A stretch of 64,000 bases of DNA from Haematococcus lacustris (GCA_030144725.1 JASKMD010000017.1:5437278-5501277); one strand, 5' to 3'. Counted from the stretch's first letter, positions 31,501 through 42,495 are shown. Made by a program: numbers and translations. The notes: generated by a model not told the origin, from the letters alone.

Positions 31501-34500
31501 TCCCTGTCCCCACTCCCTTTGGAGAGTGGGTGTTGACGTTGGCATAAAACACATGCTCTTAGATAAGCAACAGCTTGGACAGTGCCTAGGGCATATGTTT
31601 CACTGTGCCACAGGATGCTGGGGCTGGGCCATGGGTGCTTGGTCTCGCAGCTTCTTAAAGCTCAGGCCAGAGTACTCCTTGCTTAGGGCCAGTGCCCTTG
31701 CTCGGCCTGGCCATTAGCACAGCTTCACTGGGCGCCATGGCCCTCCCCTGCCCACTGGAGGTTCAGGGCTGCATTGCAGTCCCTGCCCACCCTTTTGCTG
31801 TCCACCCTTCGCTTCGCACAGCTGGCACCAGGCTGACCGCACACAGGCAGTCCTGCACCTGACTCACTGGGGGCTTCCAGCCAACAGGCCTGGTGGGCTT
31901 GCTGCGGTTCAGCCGCCTCTCACAGGGCTGGGGCCTGTTCACGGCTGACCCAACCCGGCTGGTGCGAGACTTATCCACTGTCACCACCTAGCCACGCTGC
32001 CTGTCTGCTGGCTTGCCACTGTAAGGCCTTTCCATCGCCTTGCGGCAGGCCTGCAGCACGGTATTGGCGATGCACCGTGTGCCAAAGCCAGCACCTTGGC
32101 CCTCAACCTTGAGCCTTCATTGCAGTCGAACACACTGATTGTGGACCACTACAAAACGGAGTTTTATCTGTGTGGTGTTCCCATCGCATGGCATGCTCAT
32201 GGCTTATACATGGCATACGCATGGTCATGGTCGCCTACCACCTACAGCATTGCCTGACCCCTGTGACAGGGCTATGACGTAGAGTTGGCATGACAAAACA
32301 TGCACTAATTGAAAGCTGATGACAGCTTTAAGTGGGGGGGGCACACACTACTGTGCCACAGCAGGCTGCTGCTGCTGGGCCTTGGGTGGCTTGTCTCGCA
32401 GCCGCTTGTACCCCAGTCCAGGGTACTCCTTGCCCTTGGCTGGCAGCTTCCCCTGCTCTGGCCACCGGCACAGCTCCAGTAGGCGCCACTTCCTCTCCCC
32501 AATGTGCTGCATGTTCAGCGCTGCATTGCAGTCCCTGTCCAGCCACCTGCCTGGCTGTGGGGCGGACTTTGCCTTGGCAGCCTTGCCCTGGGCCTTGTTG
32601 GGCTCAGCTGCCGGCTCAGCCTTGGTGCGCTTGCTGCGCTTGGCTGGCGGGGGAGTGCTGGGCCCAGGCTCTGAGGCTGCTGGCTGTGAGGCTTCCTGGC
32701 TGCTGCGTGGGGCCTGTTGGGTGTCGCGGGGGGCCACTACAGGGCACCACATCAGGCCCAGCACCGGCTGGTTACGCTGCTGGCTCCAGGCTGGGCGCAC
32801 TAGGCGGTGGTGCACCTGCCCTGCTGGGGGCTTCCAGTCTGCAGGCCTGGTGGCCCTACGTTTGTTCAGCTGCCTCTCACACGGCTGCTGGCCATTCACT
32901 GCTGAGCTGACCCGGCTGGTGTGGTGCTCATCCACAAGCACCACCCTGCCCCGCCGCTGGTCTGTGTCTGTCACTTTGTCATCTGCATCAAGCCGCCCTT
33001 GCTTTCCCTGCTTGGGCTCAGCCACGCTCTTCTTTCGCTTCGTTTTGTGACATACGGCAGCAAGACAGGCGTATCCTACATTTCGAGGGCTTGCACGCAT
33101 ATGGTTTGCATGCTGCCACTGTCCATGCTACCAGCTCTCAGCTCTCAGATTGGCAGGGCGGACGGTGCTAATAGCAGTACTGGCGGTACTGACGACTATA
33201 AAGCAAAAAGGCTGTGTTTCATCATGACTCACGACAACCACAATGAATGATGCAACTGATTACAACCAATTGCCACTGCAGCCGCACCATGCGGCAACAC
33301 CAGCAACACACCAGTAGCACCCACGCCAGCAGCCCCAGCCCACATGCTGCTTGTGGTGGCTGTCTGCCAACGCCAATGAGAGTGGGAGTTGTGCCGGTCA
33401 GGCTTGTTGCATGGTGTGCTGCAGATGGACGAGGCCGCCATTCCCTCAATGTCTCAATTCATCGGCAACCTGGCAGACCTGCGCAAGATCACCAAGATTG
33501 GGTGAGGCTAGGCAGTGGGGGGGTGCAGGGCCAACACTCATCCTCCTGCATAACGTCTCCTGCAGGGCCTGCTGGACTAGAGGTGAATCTCCCTCCACTG
33601 CACCCACAGTAGTATCCCCAGTGCCGGGCTTTGCCTCACATTTGATGAGTGTGGGGGAGACTAGATGCAGCCTTCAGGCTGAACTTGGTGCTGGTCGGCT
33701 CCCTCAACACTCCCAGCAATACCAGCTGCTCGTGGCCTCATGCCTCGTGCCTCGTGGCCTCGTGCCTCGTGCCTCGTGGCCTCGTGCCTCGAGGCCTATG
33801 CCTCGTGCCTCGTGGCCTTAGCGCCACCTAGACACCGTGACTGCAACAGCAACATGGCAGGCCGGGCAGCCCCTGGGCATGGCCTGAGGGGAGGGGCCAG
33901 TGTGTGGCCTATTGAGGGAGGACACCGCAGCCAGCGATCCGGGGGATGCAGGGCAAAGGGCTGGAGGGTGAGATGCTTCTCAAAAATCACCTCCCTCCTT
34001 GGCCCAGCGGGTAGTTTCAGCCCTCCACTCCAGCAGCACCCAGCAGTCATAGCATCGTGGCAGCGGGCAAGGGTTGCCCCCCACCACCTCCCAATGCTCC
34101 TCCCTATGTGGACACCGGGTGCCATTTGCATGAACCCTCATAAAGAGCTCCTTTAGTGCCCGCTCCTGCCATCCGCTGAACTGCACCGCTGCCCCTCCCA
34201 CCGGAACCCAGCCACACGTACAGCCGCACCTGATGCTGATGCCGGTGTGGCTGAATGCTAGCTGGCCATCGCTATTGGTGCCAATGTGTTGCATGTCTTG
34301 CAGTAGGACTTGTTCATGCTACTGCCATGCCCTTACCCCAAGGTGGGGGGCATCATGCCCCTGACCTAGACTATCAACGCAAGCCGGACGAACACGCTAG
34401 CCATGTGACCATCTGTTTTTCTCTTCTGTAGTCAAAGGTTCACGGTTCTAGTCACCTATGGTTGGAGTCACCATGCTGCATGCCTACCACCATCAAAGCT

Positions 34501-37500
34501 ATCCCACCAGGTCATGCGCCCAGGGATTGAGTATCGTTTGGGACCCAGCTAGAAGAGGGTCCTTGGCCGATCAGCCTGAGTGGTCCGCCAGCAGCTCAAC
34601 TGACTCTCTGTCCAACATCCTTGAGGCTGCACTGACTGCCCAGGTCTAGCCCCATCTCAACCTGGGTGGAGTCCTTAAACTCCTGCGTGTCACCCTAACC
34701 CCTTAGTGAAGCCAGGCGCATCAGGGAGGGCTGCTGTCGCTGGGCTCCTGCTGTTGGGCCCCTGCTGCTGGAGGGGCCTGTGAGCCTGCAATGCATCCTA
34801 TGCCACGTCTGGCTCTGTGCCTTCCTCTTGCCCCTCTTGTCACCAGCCTGCTGTGCTGTCCATTGCCCCTCCCACATGACGCAGGGAAGGGACCTACGGA
34901 GAAGCCTTCAAGTTTGGCAAGTGAGTGGGCAGCTGAGTGCAGGCTATGGGTAGTTTCATAGTGAAGCCTGTGGCGCAGCAGAGGGTCGAACCTGTAGTTA
35001 AGTTAGCCAGTAGCTGCTCAGACTAGGCCTTTGTCGTGACACCTCTCAATAGCACTCCTGGTGGATCAGCTCTGTCCACCCCGGCTTGTTCAAAGAGCAT
35101 GTGTATGCTTCCATTGCCACCCACCGTCCACCCTCACCTGGACAGCTGCACACTGTAGCTGCACAGCTGCTGCTTAGCCTCACCTTCCCGCTGTCACCTG
35201 CACAGCTACTGTCTACCCTGACCTGCACAGCTGCTACTGTAGAACAGACTGCATCCTGAGTCCTCCAGACACTTTCACAGCACTTGAGGGACCTGTAAAG
35301 AGCACATGTGCTGTTGCAGACCCCCTGCTGCACTGCACAGTACACTGTGTACTGCCAGAGAGGCCCACATCATCTGCAGTCCAGGGCTTGCGTAACGCTT
35401 GACCCTGGGCTGGGGATGACAGGACCGTGTTCAAGGTGGTGCCGGTGGAGGGCGAGGCCATGGTGAACAACGCACCCCAGAAGCGAGCCCACGAGATGGC
35501 AGCTGAAGCCGTCATCGCCCTCACCCTCACAGGCCTGCGCCGCCCAACTGATGCGGGTAAGCAGTTCATCATGGCCATGGTCTCAGTGTGATCTCAACTG
35601 CACCATGACTGCTACCCACATGCCATCAATGCAGCACCATTCAATGCCATGTCATCACCATCGTGATCATCTAGTAGGGCAGTGGCTACTATAGAATTCC
35701 ATGCACGCCCCGCAAAGGTGTGTGGGGCCAACGATGGGGTTCACTCAGTGTTGTGGGAGAGGCGCACCTTGCGTTCCCGGCTACATCCTGTGGCCATTCC
35801 GCGTTGTATGCTTCTTGTGCCTTGTGCCAGGTGAAGTAAAGCAGCTGATGCTTGCTATTACCAGTGCTTGCCCGTGTGGGTGAGGTTCGACGTCAGTACT
35901 GCAGTCCCTTGCAGTCAGCTTGGTTGCCAAGGCCATCGCACCAACTGTGGGACTAGCTCACAGCAGTTGCCTGACTTCACCATGTCATGTGGCCCACTTG
36001 GTACCTAGGTCGCCCTGCCGTCATGGCTGCATTGCCCTGCTCATAGCCTCAGCAGCCTCCCCCCTAGGAGCCAGGTGTTGCGCCCTGTGCACCTGATCTG
36101 CTGGGCTCAGTGCCATGCTAGCGGGGACCCTAAGACTGGCCATGTGCCCCATGCTGCCTGTGCAGCTGGACAACCAGCGTTGAACCAGAGCTCGTGTTTT
36201 GTGGAGACCCATCAGGTCAGTGATAGATAGCCTCCACAACCCACTGCACACTAGTGTTTTCCTTTTCGTTTGCCCAGATGCATGTTTTACAGCTCAAAGT
36301 GATACGGCCCTATATACCCTCCTGCATGTGGAGCAGTAGCAATGCCACTTCAGTAGTACTATGCCTTCAACCAGCACCTTGGCCCTCAACCTAGAGCCTT
36401 CATTGCAGTGGAACACAACGTGTGGGCCTCTACAAACAGTGTTTTATCTGTGGAGTTCCCATCGCATGGCATGCTCATGGCCTATACATGGCATACACAT
36501 GGTCATGGTCGCCTACCACCTACAGCATTGCCTGACCCCTGTGACAGGGCTATGACGTAGAGTTGGCATGACAAAACATGCACTAATTGAAAGCTGATGA
36601 CAGCTTTAAGTGGGGGGGCACACACGCTACTGTGCCTTAGCAGGCTGGGCCTTGGGTGGCTTGTCTCGCAGCCGCTTGTACCCCAGGCCAGGGTACTCCT
36701 TGCCCTTGGCTGGCAACTTCCCCTGCTCTGGCCACCAGCACAGCTCCAGTGGGCGCCACCTGCTCTCCCCAATGTGCTGCATGTTCAGTGCCGCATTGCA
36801 GTCCCTGTCCAGCCACCTGCCTGGCTGTGGGGCGGGCTTTGCCTTGGCAGCCTTGCCCTGGGCCTTGTTGGGCTCAGCTGCCGGCTCAGCCTTGATGCGC
36901 TTGCCGCGCTTGGCTGGCGGGGCAGTGCTGGGCCCAGGCTCTGAGACTGCTGCTGGTGTGGCTTCCTGGCTGCTGCATAAGGCCTTTGGGGGGGGGTGGG
37001 GGGCCACTACCGGGCACCACATCAGGCCCCGCACCGGCTGGTTACGCTGCTGGCTCCAGGCTGGGCGCACTAGGCGGTGGTGCACCTGCCCTGCTGGGAA
37101 CTTCCAGTCTGCAGGCCTGGTGGCCCTGCGCTAGTTCAGCTGCCTCTCACAGGGCTGCTTTAACCAGCAAAGGCCTGCAGCACAGCAGATCCATCGGCTG
37201 TCGCTGCTCGTTGCCATGTACTTGGTATAAGAGGTGGTACCTCGAGCTGATGCTAACGCTGATGTCGATGCCGCCCTGCATGGCAGCAAGAGCAGTGTTT
37301 CTTCTCTCCCCCTTTGCCCAGGTGGGCGTCTGTCATGGCCCTTACGCCAAGGAGCTGGTGCGGGCCTGGCACAAGTGGGACAAGGCACATGGCAGTGAGA
37401 ACGACCCGGTGGACGGCCTGCAGCCTAGCCAGCTGTACCTGGTCATCGCCATGGCTGACTGCGGCAGGGACCTGGAGAAGGCTGCAGTGCCGGGCTTTGA

Positions 37501-38122
37501 CCAGGCCCGCAGCCTCCTCGCTCAGGTGTGACACGCAAAAACACACACACGCACGCACACACGCACGCACGCACGCACGCCTCTTATGCACACAGACATG
37601 CCACCCCTGGTGAGAGCTCATTCAGGTCTGGAGTTACACACAGCCATGTGACTGACACTGAGGCTGTGAGGTCACACAACTTCACTGGAACCCCCCACGA
37701 AATGCCATGGGTGCATTTTGATTGCACATATCATCCAAAGACCTGCGGTTGATGACATTATGGCTAATGACCTTATGGCTTATGACCTAATGACCTTATG
37801 ACCTCATGAGGCATTGCGCCACTAGGCTCATATCAGCTAACACCTGCTGATACCTACTTATACCCAGGAGGCGATGTCACTCACTCTCGCCCCTCCAAAG
37901 GGCACTTCCAAAGGGCACTTCCAAAGGGCTCTTCCAAAGGGCGAATTGCAGTCTGGCAGCGTCCACTGCAGCAGCCAGTGTGACTGTGGTCGCCTCTGGG
38001 TTGAGCTTTGACAGCTGCTTGCTTATGCGCCTGTGCGCCCTGGTGCCTTCACGACACAGTGCCTCGAGAACAGGCCACCAGGCTGTCTTACCACTGTCTT
38101 CCACCACTGCTGCTGCTGCTGT

Positions 38123-38190
<68 letters not shown>

Positions 38191-39401
38191 GGTGGCCGGT
38201 AGGTGGCCATGGCGCTGGCTGTGGGTGAGGAGGCCCTGGAGTTTGAACACCGGGACCTGCACTGGGGCAATGTCATGGTGCAGGCCGCTGCCAGCCCTAC
38301 CATCAACTTCCGCCTCAAGGGGAAGGACATCCAGGTCCGCGCCAGCACACTGACCCACACCCTTGGCATGGGCCCCCTCTCCCAGGCCTTGCGTAGGCAG
38401 GCAATACACCACCTTGTCTCCAACACCTCCTGGGTTGCCTCCCTTGACACCACTCAGCTGTGATCAAGGCCATAGCGCACCTCGTCCATGTGTTGATCCA
38501 CTGGCTGGCTGCAGGTTGACACCCATGGCATGACGGCTGCCTTGATTGACTTCACTGCATCAAGGTGAGCTACTCTCTTACACCCATCTGCTGTCACATT
38601 TTGTGGACGGTGCAGCGGAGCACACGCCTGACTGTCTTGTGCTGCCTGAGCAGGTTGCGCACCCTTACGGGCAAGCTAGCCTACTGCAACTTGTCGGCTG
38701 ACCCGGAGCTGTTTGAAGGGCCAAAAGGAGAGGTGCAGGTGAGCCTCCACCAAGACCTGCCATGCCTGTTCTGCCAACACTGGAGCACCTCGTGAGCAAC
38801 AAACAGGTCAAAAGGATCCTAGCACTCACCAGGGACGGTTTCCATCTGTGACACATGAACCCACGCTTTGTGCCAAGCCTCCAGCAGAATTCATGTCTGA
38901 AGGCCACAACACTCTCTGTCAAAGCTCAGTTGGCTGTTGGGAGAGGCGCAGGCGAGCTTGCTTGTCTGCTTAGAGATGGTTGTGCCTGGTGCTTTATCCA
39001 CAGTTTGACACGTACCGTTGGATGCGACGACTCAATGGTGATGACTGGGAAGCATCATGTCTGGGCACCAACTGCCTATGGCTGGCATACCTGGCAGAAA
39101 TGATGCTGAGCAGCAAGGGCATCAACATGACAACAGCGCAGAAAAGGAAGCTTCGCGAGTTCAGGTAGCGAGTTTTAGCCTGATGGTATGCAGCAGGCTG
39201 CAAGCGGACGCCTTGATGCTCCTCATGTTGCTGGCCTGCGGTGGGGCTGCAGGAGACGGGCTGCGCAAAGTCCAAGCTGTGGACTCCTCATCAGTGATGA
39301 TTTCTTCAGTGGTCTCTGGCGGCCAACTTCCTAACGGTCCACATCGCAGTTTGCATCGCGTTTGCACAGCACCAGCAATCCAGCTCTCATCCTCACGCTA
39401 G
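28585..39401 (+). CDS. haspin-type serine/threonine protein kinase, 14 exons
   Basis: Exons 28585-28920, 28995-29076, 29293-29346, 29524-30830, 33425-33501, 34885-34920, 35423-35556, 36166-36215, 37322-37525, 38203-38334, 38515-38564, 38654-38738, 39004-39164 and 39194-39401 all join in phase (971 aa). An in-frame TGA lies two codons before the ATG. The first 590 residues are low-complexity Ser/Gln/Pro/Ala. The kinase domain shows KIGEGTYGEAFKFG (glycine loop), TVFKVVPVEGE (catalytic Lys), WHKWDKAHGSENDP, FEHRDLHWGNVMV (catalytic Asp), LIDFTASR (haspin-type DFT in place of DFG), YCNLSADPELFEGPKG and FDTYRWMRR...TNCLWLAYL. These are hallmarks of haspin, which phosphorylates histone H3 Thr3 at mitotic centromeres. 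Three Fanzor copies sit antisense in its introns. Splicing is predicted by eye; the first three exons are least certain. Confidence 0.85.
31540..32098 (-). pseudogene. Fanzor family 2, copy B, old copy invaded by copy C
   Basis: The minus strand reads GFGTRCIANTVLQACRKAM, VVTVDKSRTSRVGSAVN (Glu replaced by Lys), then ERRLNRSKPTRPVGWKPP, and further decayed remains of the RuvC-III region near 31740-31800. The family 2 3' end is only vaguely recognisable at 31500-31600. At 32098/32099 it is broken exactly where the right terminus of copy C begins. It lies in intron 4 of the haspin gene, antisense. Confidence 0.75.
32099..32345 (-). ncRNA. candidate omega/guide RNA and right end of Fanzor family 2 (copy C)
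   Basis: About 247 bp directly 3' of the ORF, conserved with 36372-36625 (copy D) and 60701-60955 (copy G). It contains a 7-bp stem, 4-nt loop hairpin AAAGCTGATGACAGCTTT (32312-32329), a second hairpin around CCCCTGTGACAGGG (32258-32272), and ends in all three copies at the same outer terminus CAGCACCTTGGCCCTCAAC. Function is inferred from family architecture (guide RNA encoded at the 3' end); no expression evidence. Confidence 0.5.
32099..33110 (-). pseudogene. Fanzor family 2, copy C, longest open stretch (250 codons)
   Basis: An uninterrupted minus-strand frame (33100-32348) covers GRVVLVDEHHTSRVSSAVNG, the linker RATRPADWKPPAGQVHHRL, VLGLMWCPVVAP, a 70-residue Ala/Pro/Lys insert with the basic cluster AKRSKRTKAEP, then RuvC-III WLDRDCNAALNMQHIGE and the tail LPAKGKEYPGLGYKRL. 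RuvC-II Glu and RuvC-III Asp are present. Zinc-ribbon cysteines are replaced (TSRVSS; only one Cys in MWCP). RuvC-I and the N-terminus are missing, so it cannot be a full nuclease. 5' of 33100 the similarity ends inside haspin intron 4. Confidence 0.85.
33735..33825 (+). repeat. CCTCGTGCCTCGTGG minisatellite in haspin intron 5
   Basis: Short tandem units of CTCGTGCCTCGTGGC, about six copies, intronic. Confidence 0.85.
36372..36625 (-). ncRNA. candidate omega/guide RNA and right end of Fanzor family 2 (copy D)
   Basis: Second copy of the conserved 3' block. The hairpin AAAGCTGATGACAGCTTT is at 36590-36607; the terminus CAGCACCTTGG starts at 36372. Identity to copy C is high across the whole block and drops sharply outside the terminus. 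Confidence 0.5.
36372..37160 (-). pseudogene. Fanzor family 2, copy D, 5'-truncated
   Basis: A minus-strand open frame (37085-36627) covers the linker region VHHRLVRPAWSQQRNQPV, RGLMWCPVVAP, the Lys/Pro insert with AKRGKRIKAEP, RuvC-III WLDRDCNAALNMQHIGES and the C-terminal tail. It is truncated at about 37160 within QPCERQLN, so RuvC-I and RuvC-II are missing. It lies antisense in haspin intron 8 (36216-37321), leaving both splice sites intact. Confidence 0.85.
37808..37940 (+). repeat. dispersed repeat Y (copy 1), with CCAAAGGGCACTT tandem units
   Basis: From AGGCATTGCGCCACTAGGCT through GGCGATGTCACTCACTCTCG to tandem CCAAAGGGCACTT units. A second copy is at 62039-62165 in the ELIP intron. 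On the minus strand both can be read as LEVP(F/I)GSALWR(G/C)ESE-stop, possibly the end of a transposon ORF. Copy 1 is in haspin intron 9. Confidence 0.8.
38107..38190 (+). repeat. CTG trinucleotide repeat at the 3' end of haspin intron 9
   Basis: About 27 CTG units with two TTG interruptions, ending 12 bp before the acceptor of the exon that encodes the catalytic HRD motif. Poly-Leu/poly-Gln readings in other frames are composition artefacts. Confidence 0.95.
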
Positions 39402-39787
39402 CCATCTCTAGCAGGGTCTTGGACTGAGGGTACATCTCCCTGTATGTGGCCACCCTTCTCATTGGACGTTCAGGGGACATGACGCTTGTTGGCGCGACCA
39501 TTGAGATATGAGGATGCCATTTGTGCGGTTCGCCTTGTGACCGCATCGCAATGGCACCTGCACGCCCGAGCTTCCTAAGCTGGCCTGACTGGCCTCAATT
39601 TCAAATCCAACCCCAGATCCAGCCCCCTTGTTCCTCACTAGGGCCTCCATTTGAGCCGGACCAGCAGTGGCCACTAGGCTCAGGAAAAATTTCTAGGTTT
39701 CCGAGCCACCTAGAATTCTATGGGCGTGCCCTACTAGTGGGCAATAGTAGCCCGACTCAAATGGTGTTATTGGGCTGTGTGGAGTAA
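39402..39787. other. haspin 3' region
   Basis: Presumed haspin 3' UTR and short intergenic sequence before Fanzor copy E. No polyadenylation word TGTAA and no further feature seen. Confidence 0.4.
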
Positions 39788-41700
39788 ACCCAATGCACAT
39801 GGACATGGTGCATGAGTGCATACCACCTACAATATTGCCTGGCTCGTTAGGGCTATTGTGTAGAATCGGCATGGAAAACATGCGCTGACTGTAAGGTGAT
39901 GACAGCTCAACAAGGGGGGCCACATACTACTGTGCCTCAGCAGGCTGCTGTTGCTGCTGCTGGGCTGTGGGTGGCTTGTCTCGCAGCCGCTTGTAGCCCA
40001 GGCCAGGGTACTCCTTGCCCTTGGCTGGTAGAGCTGCCTGCTGTGGCCATCGGCACAGCTCCAGTGGACGCCACCTGCTCTCCCCGCCTCTAGGGCCTTG
40101 GTGGGCTGGGTGGGCTCAGCTGCCTCTGGCTCAGCCTTGGTGCGCTTGCTGCGCTTGGCTGGCGGGGGGGTGCTGGCCCAAGGCTCTGAGGCTGTTGCCG
40201 GTGTGGCTTCCTGGCTGCTGCATGGGGCCTGTGGGGGCTTGCGGGGGGCCACTACCGGGCACCACATCAGGCCCCGCACTGGCTGGTCACGCTGCTGGAT
40301 CCATGCTGGGCGCACCAGGTGGTGTTCTACCTGCCCTGCTGGAGGCTACCAGTCTGCAGGCCTAGTGGGCTGCTCATGGTCCAGCTCCTCCTCACATGGC
40401 TGCTTTCCATTCACTGCTGAGCTGACCCGGGTGGCGCGGTGCTCATCCACAATCCATGGACACCTCAGCCATGTCCTTCTCCAACTGCAGCCATGCACAC
40501 AAGGCCCACACATTCCAAATACACAACCCATCCACTCACCCTCACACCCTCACCTTCTTGAAGTACTGCTCCAGCGCACGGTCCTGGGCTCCGTACACCC
40601 TTAGCCGCTGCTGTGCCCACTTGGGGTCCAGGTACACCTCCCACACCGCGTCCCAGGTGGCCAGGGTGACGGTGATATGCTTCAGGTTGGCCACTAGGGA
40701 GGTGCCGGCTGAGCTGGCTGCTGCCAGGTGCAGGAGGTGGGGCTTGATCGGTGCTAGCCACCGCTCTGTCACGGCGGGAGTTGTTCAGGCCGCTGGCATG
40801 CTTGACTTGGCCCTTGGTCAGCTTCCACCGGACCAGCTGGTCAGCTACCAGCCGGCCAGACCTCGCGTCCCACACCCCTGAGGCTGCACTGACTGCCTGG
40901 GTGACGCCGGGGTCGATGCCCAGCCCAATCTGCGTGGCTGGATCAAACACGAACTCACGTTTCTCAGCTATGCCCTTGCCTTTGTGGGGGGTCCCACTGC
41001 ATGGGCTGCTGCTCCTGCACTAGGGCGGCTGTTGCTGCTGGCTGCAGGGGGTGGGGCAGGAGGAGGGGGAAGGGGGCGTGTGTAGTGGACGCACACGCTG
41101 ACACCGTCTGTCTCCACAGACCCCTCAATTTAAAACCCCTTGTTGCGAAGCTGGCGCGTGTCGAATCACCTAGCCCAATGGTCGCTCAGTGCTGGCTATG
41201 AGGTGAATGGTCTCCTGGTCAGACCCAGCTGCTTGCACACCCCATGCAGCACCCTGCTCTCCAGCTTGATGAAGTTCACCCCCACCCTGGCCATGGGGGT
41301 AAGGGTGAAGGGGGATGGGCAGGTCAGGGTCCGGGGACCACCCCTACGCTTGCCGCGTTTTGGCTGCCCTGGCACAGGGTGGGTGGAGGGCTGCTGCCAC
41401 TTCTTTAGCCACCTGCACACATGCACTGCATGCCGCATGCAGCAGGGCAGGGGCAGGTTGTCCTGCAAGGAACCCTTGCTTCTTTATGCCCAGCAGACGG
41501 CGGTGCTTGTCGGCCTCCTCTATCAGGGCACCCGCATGCGTCTTGTCCAGGTTGGCAGCCTGCAGCTCCGAGCTCTGGGCGTTGATACCGTACCCACACA
41601 CCATCTTTATGAACAGCTGCGCCTCCTCCCCGCTCCAGCCTAGCCGGGCCTTGGCTGCCTTGGCATACAGCTTGACAAAGCGCTCAGCAAGAAGGGCTAG
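39788..41700 (-). pseudogene. Fanzor family 2, copy E, most complete at the N-terminal side
   Basis: In minus-strand order: RFVKLYAKAAKARLGWSGEE and an alpha-helical N-terminal region (41690-41300), MARVGVNFIKLESRVLHGV (about 41300), VETDGVSVCVHYTRP (about 41110), a Pro/Ala spacer, FVFDPATQIGLGIDPGVTQ (RuvC-I, about 40950-40890), VWDARSGRLVADQLVRWKLT, WDAVWEVYLDPKWAQQRL, a GT-AG intron (about 40555-40494), DMAEV, then a deletion of about 50 codons, VDEHRATRVSSAVN, the linker insert, and the C-terminal tail. RuvC-III itself (DRDCNAALNM) is deleted near 40083. One-base frameshifts and stops occur. Part of the 3' block remains at 39788-39935. The N-terminal end touches a CAGGC array. It defines the domain order of the family. 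Confidence 0.85.
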
Positions 41701-42030
41701 GCCAGGCCAGGCCAGGCCAGGCCAGGCCAGGCCAGGCCAGGCCAGGCCAGGTCAGGTCAGGTCAGGTCAGGTCAGGTCAGGTCAGGTCAGGTCAGGTCAG
41801 GTCAGGTCAGGTCAGGTCAGGTCAGGTCAGGTCAGGTCAGGTCAGGTCAGGTCAGGTCAGGTCAGGTCAGGTCAGGTCAGGTCAGGTCAGGTCAGGTCAG
41901 GTCAGGTCAGGTCAGGTCAGGTCAGGTCAGGTCAGGTCAGGTCAGGTCAGGTCAGGTCAGGTCAGGTCAGGTCAGGTCAGGTCAGGTCAGGTCAGGTCAG
42001 GTCAGGTCAGGTCAGGTCAGGTCAGGTCAG
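41701..42030 (+). repeat. (CAGGC)n then (CAGGT)n satellite array
   Basis: About 10 units of CAGGC followed by about 55 units of CAGGT. It joins Fanzor copy E to the duplicated block. A shorter pure CAGGT array (46794-46915) separates the two copies of the block. Confidence 0.95.
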
Positions 42031-42033
42031 AGT

Positions 42034-42495
42034 CTATGCACCACCATCACTTGCCTGGTTGGAATAGTGCTGCTGCATGGTCACCGCCAGCTGCATGGAG
42101 TGCGCTCCGATGGTGTTGTTGTCACCTCTCAGATTGATGTTGCCCAGCTCCTGTAGCTTGGCCAGCAGCGCCTGGTTCCTGGGGCCCTCAAAGACTGGCA
42201 TGAGCGTGGGGTGACGGCGCTGGCTTTTGCGCACAAGTTGGTTGTAGACAGTCTTGAAGTTCGGGTTGGCGAAGAATTCGCAGAAGTCTTTCTGCTGCCT
42301 TAGCATGACAGGGTCCTCGCTGTCAAGGGGCAAGGGATGCCCTGTGGGTGCTGCTGGTGCAAGGGCTGCCAGACGGGCGCTGCAACGCCTTGCAGTGGGC
42401 TGCATGACTGGCTGAGGCTCTGGCTCCGAGTCAAACTGTGACTCCGGCTCAGAGTTACAATCTGACTTGGAGTCAGAATTGTAGTCCCACTCCAT
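42034..42495 (-). CDS. acidic 153-aa ORF of the duplicated block (copy 1), unknown
   Basis: Starts MEWDYNSDSKSDCNSEPESQ, continues with a short basic word (TARRCSARLAAL) and a helical half (KDFCEFFANPNFKTVYNQLV, PVFEGPRNQALLAKLQELG), and stops at the edge of the CAGGT array. It is identical in copy 2 (46919-47380). Composition is protein-like and probably belongs to a transposon, but no family was recognised. It may be one exon of a longer gene. Confidence 0.4.
   Translation of the reverse strand: MEWDYNSDSKSDCNSEPESQFDSEPEPQPVMQPTARRCSARLAALAPAAPTGHPLPLDSEDPVMLRQQKDFCEFFANPNFKTVYNQLVRKSQRRHPTLMPVFEGPRNQALLAKLQELGNINLRGDNNTIGAHSMQLAVTMQQHYSNQASDGGA

Noticed and set aside
37980..38412. Poly-Leu, poly-Ala, poly-Cys and poly-Gln ORFs
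   Set aside because: Frames of the intronic CTG tract; the haspin exons on either side join across it.
41700..42067. 250-codon ORF of SGQVR repeats
   Set aside because: Translation of the CAGGT satellite in one frame; no start context, domain or conservation beyond the repeat.
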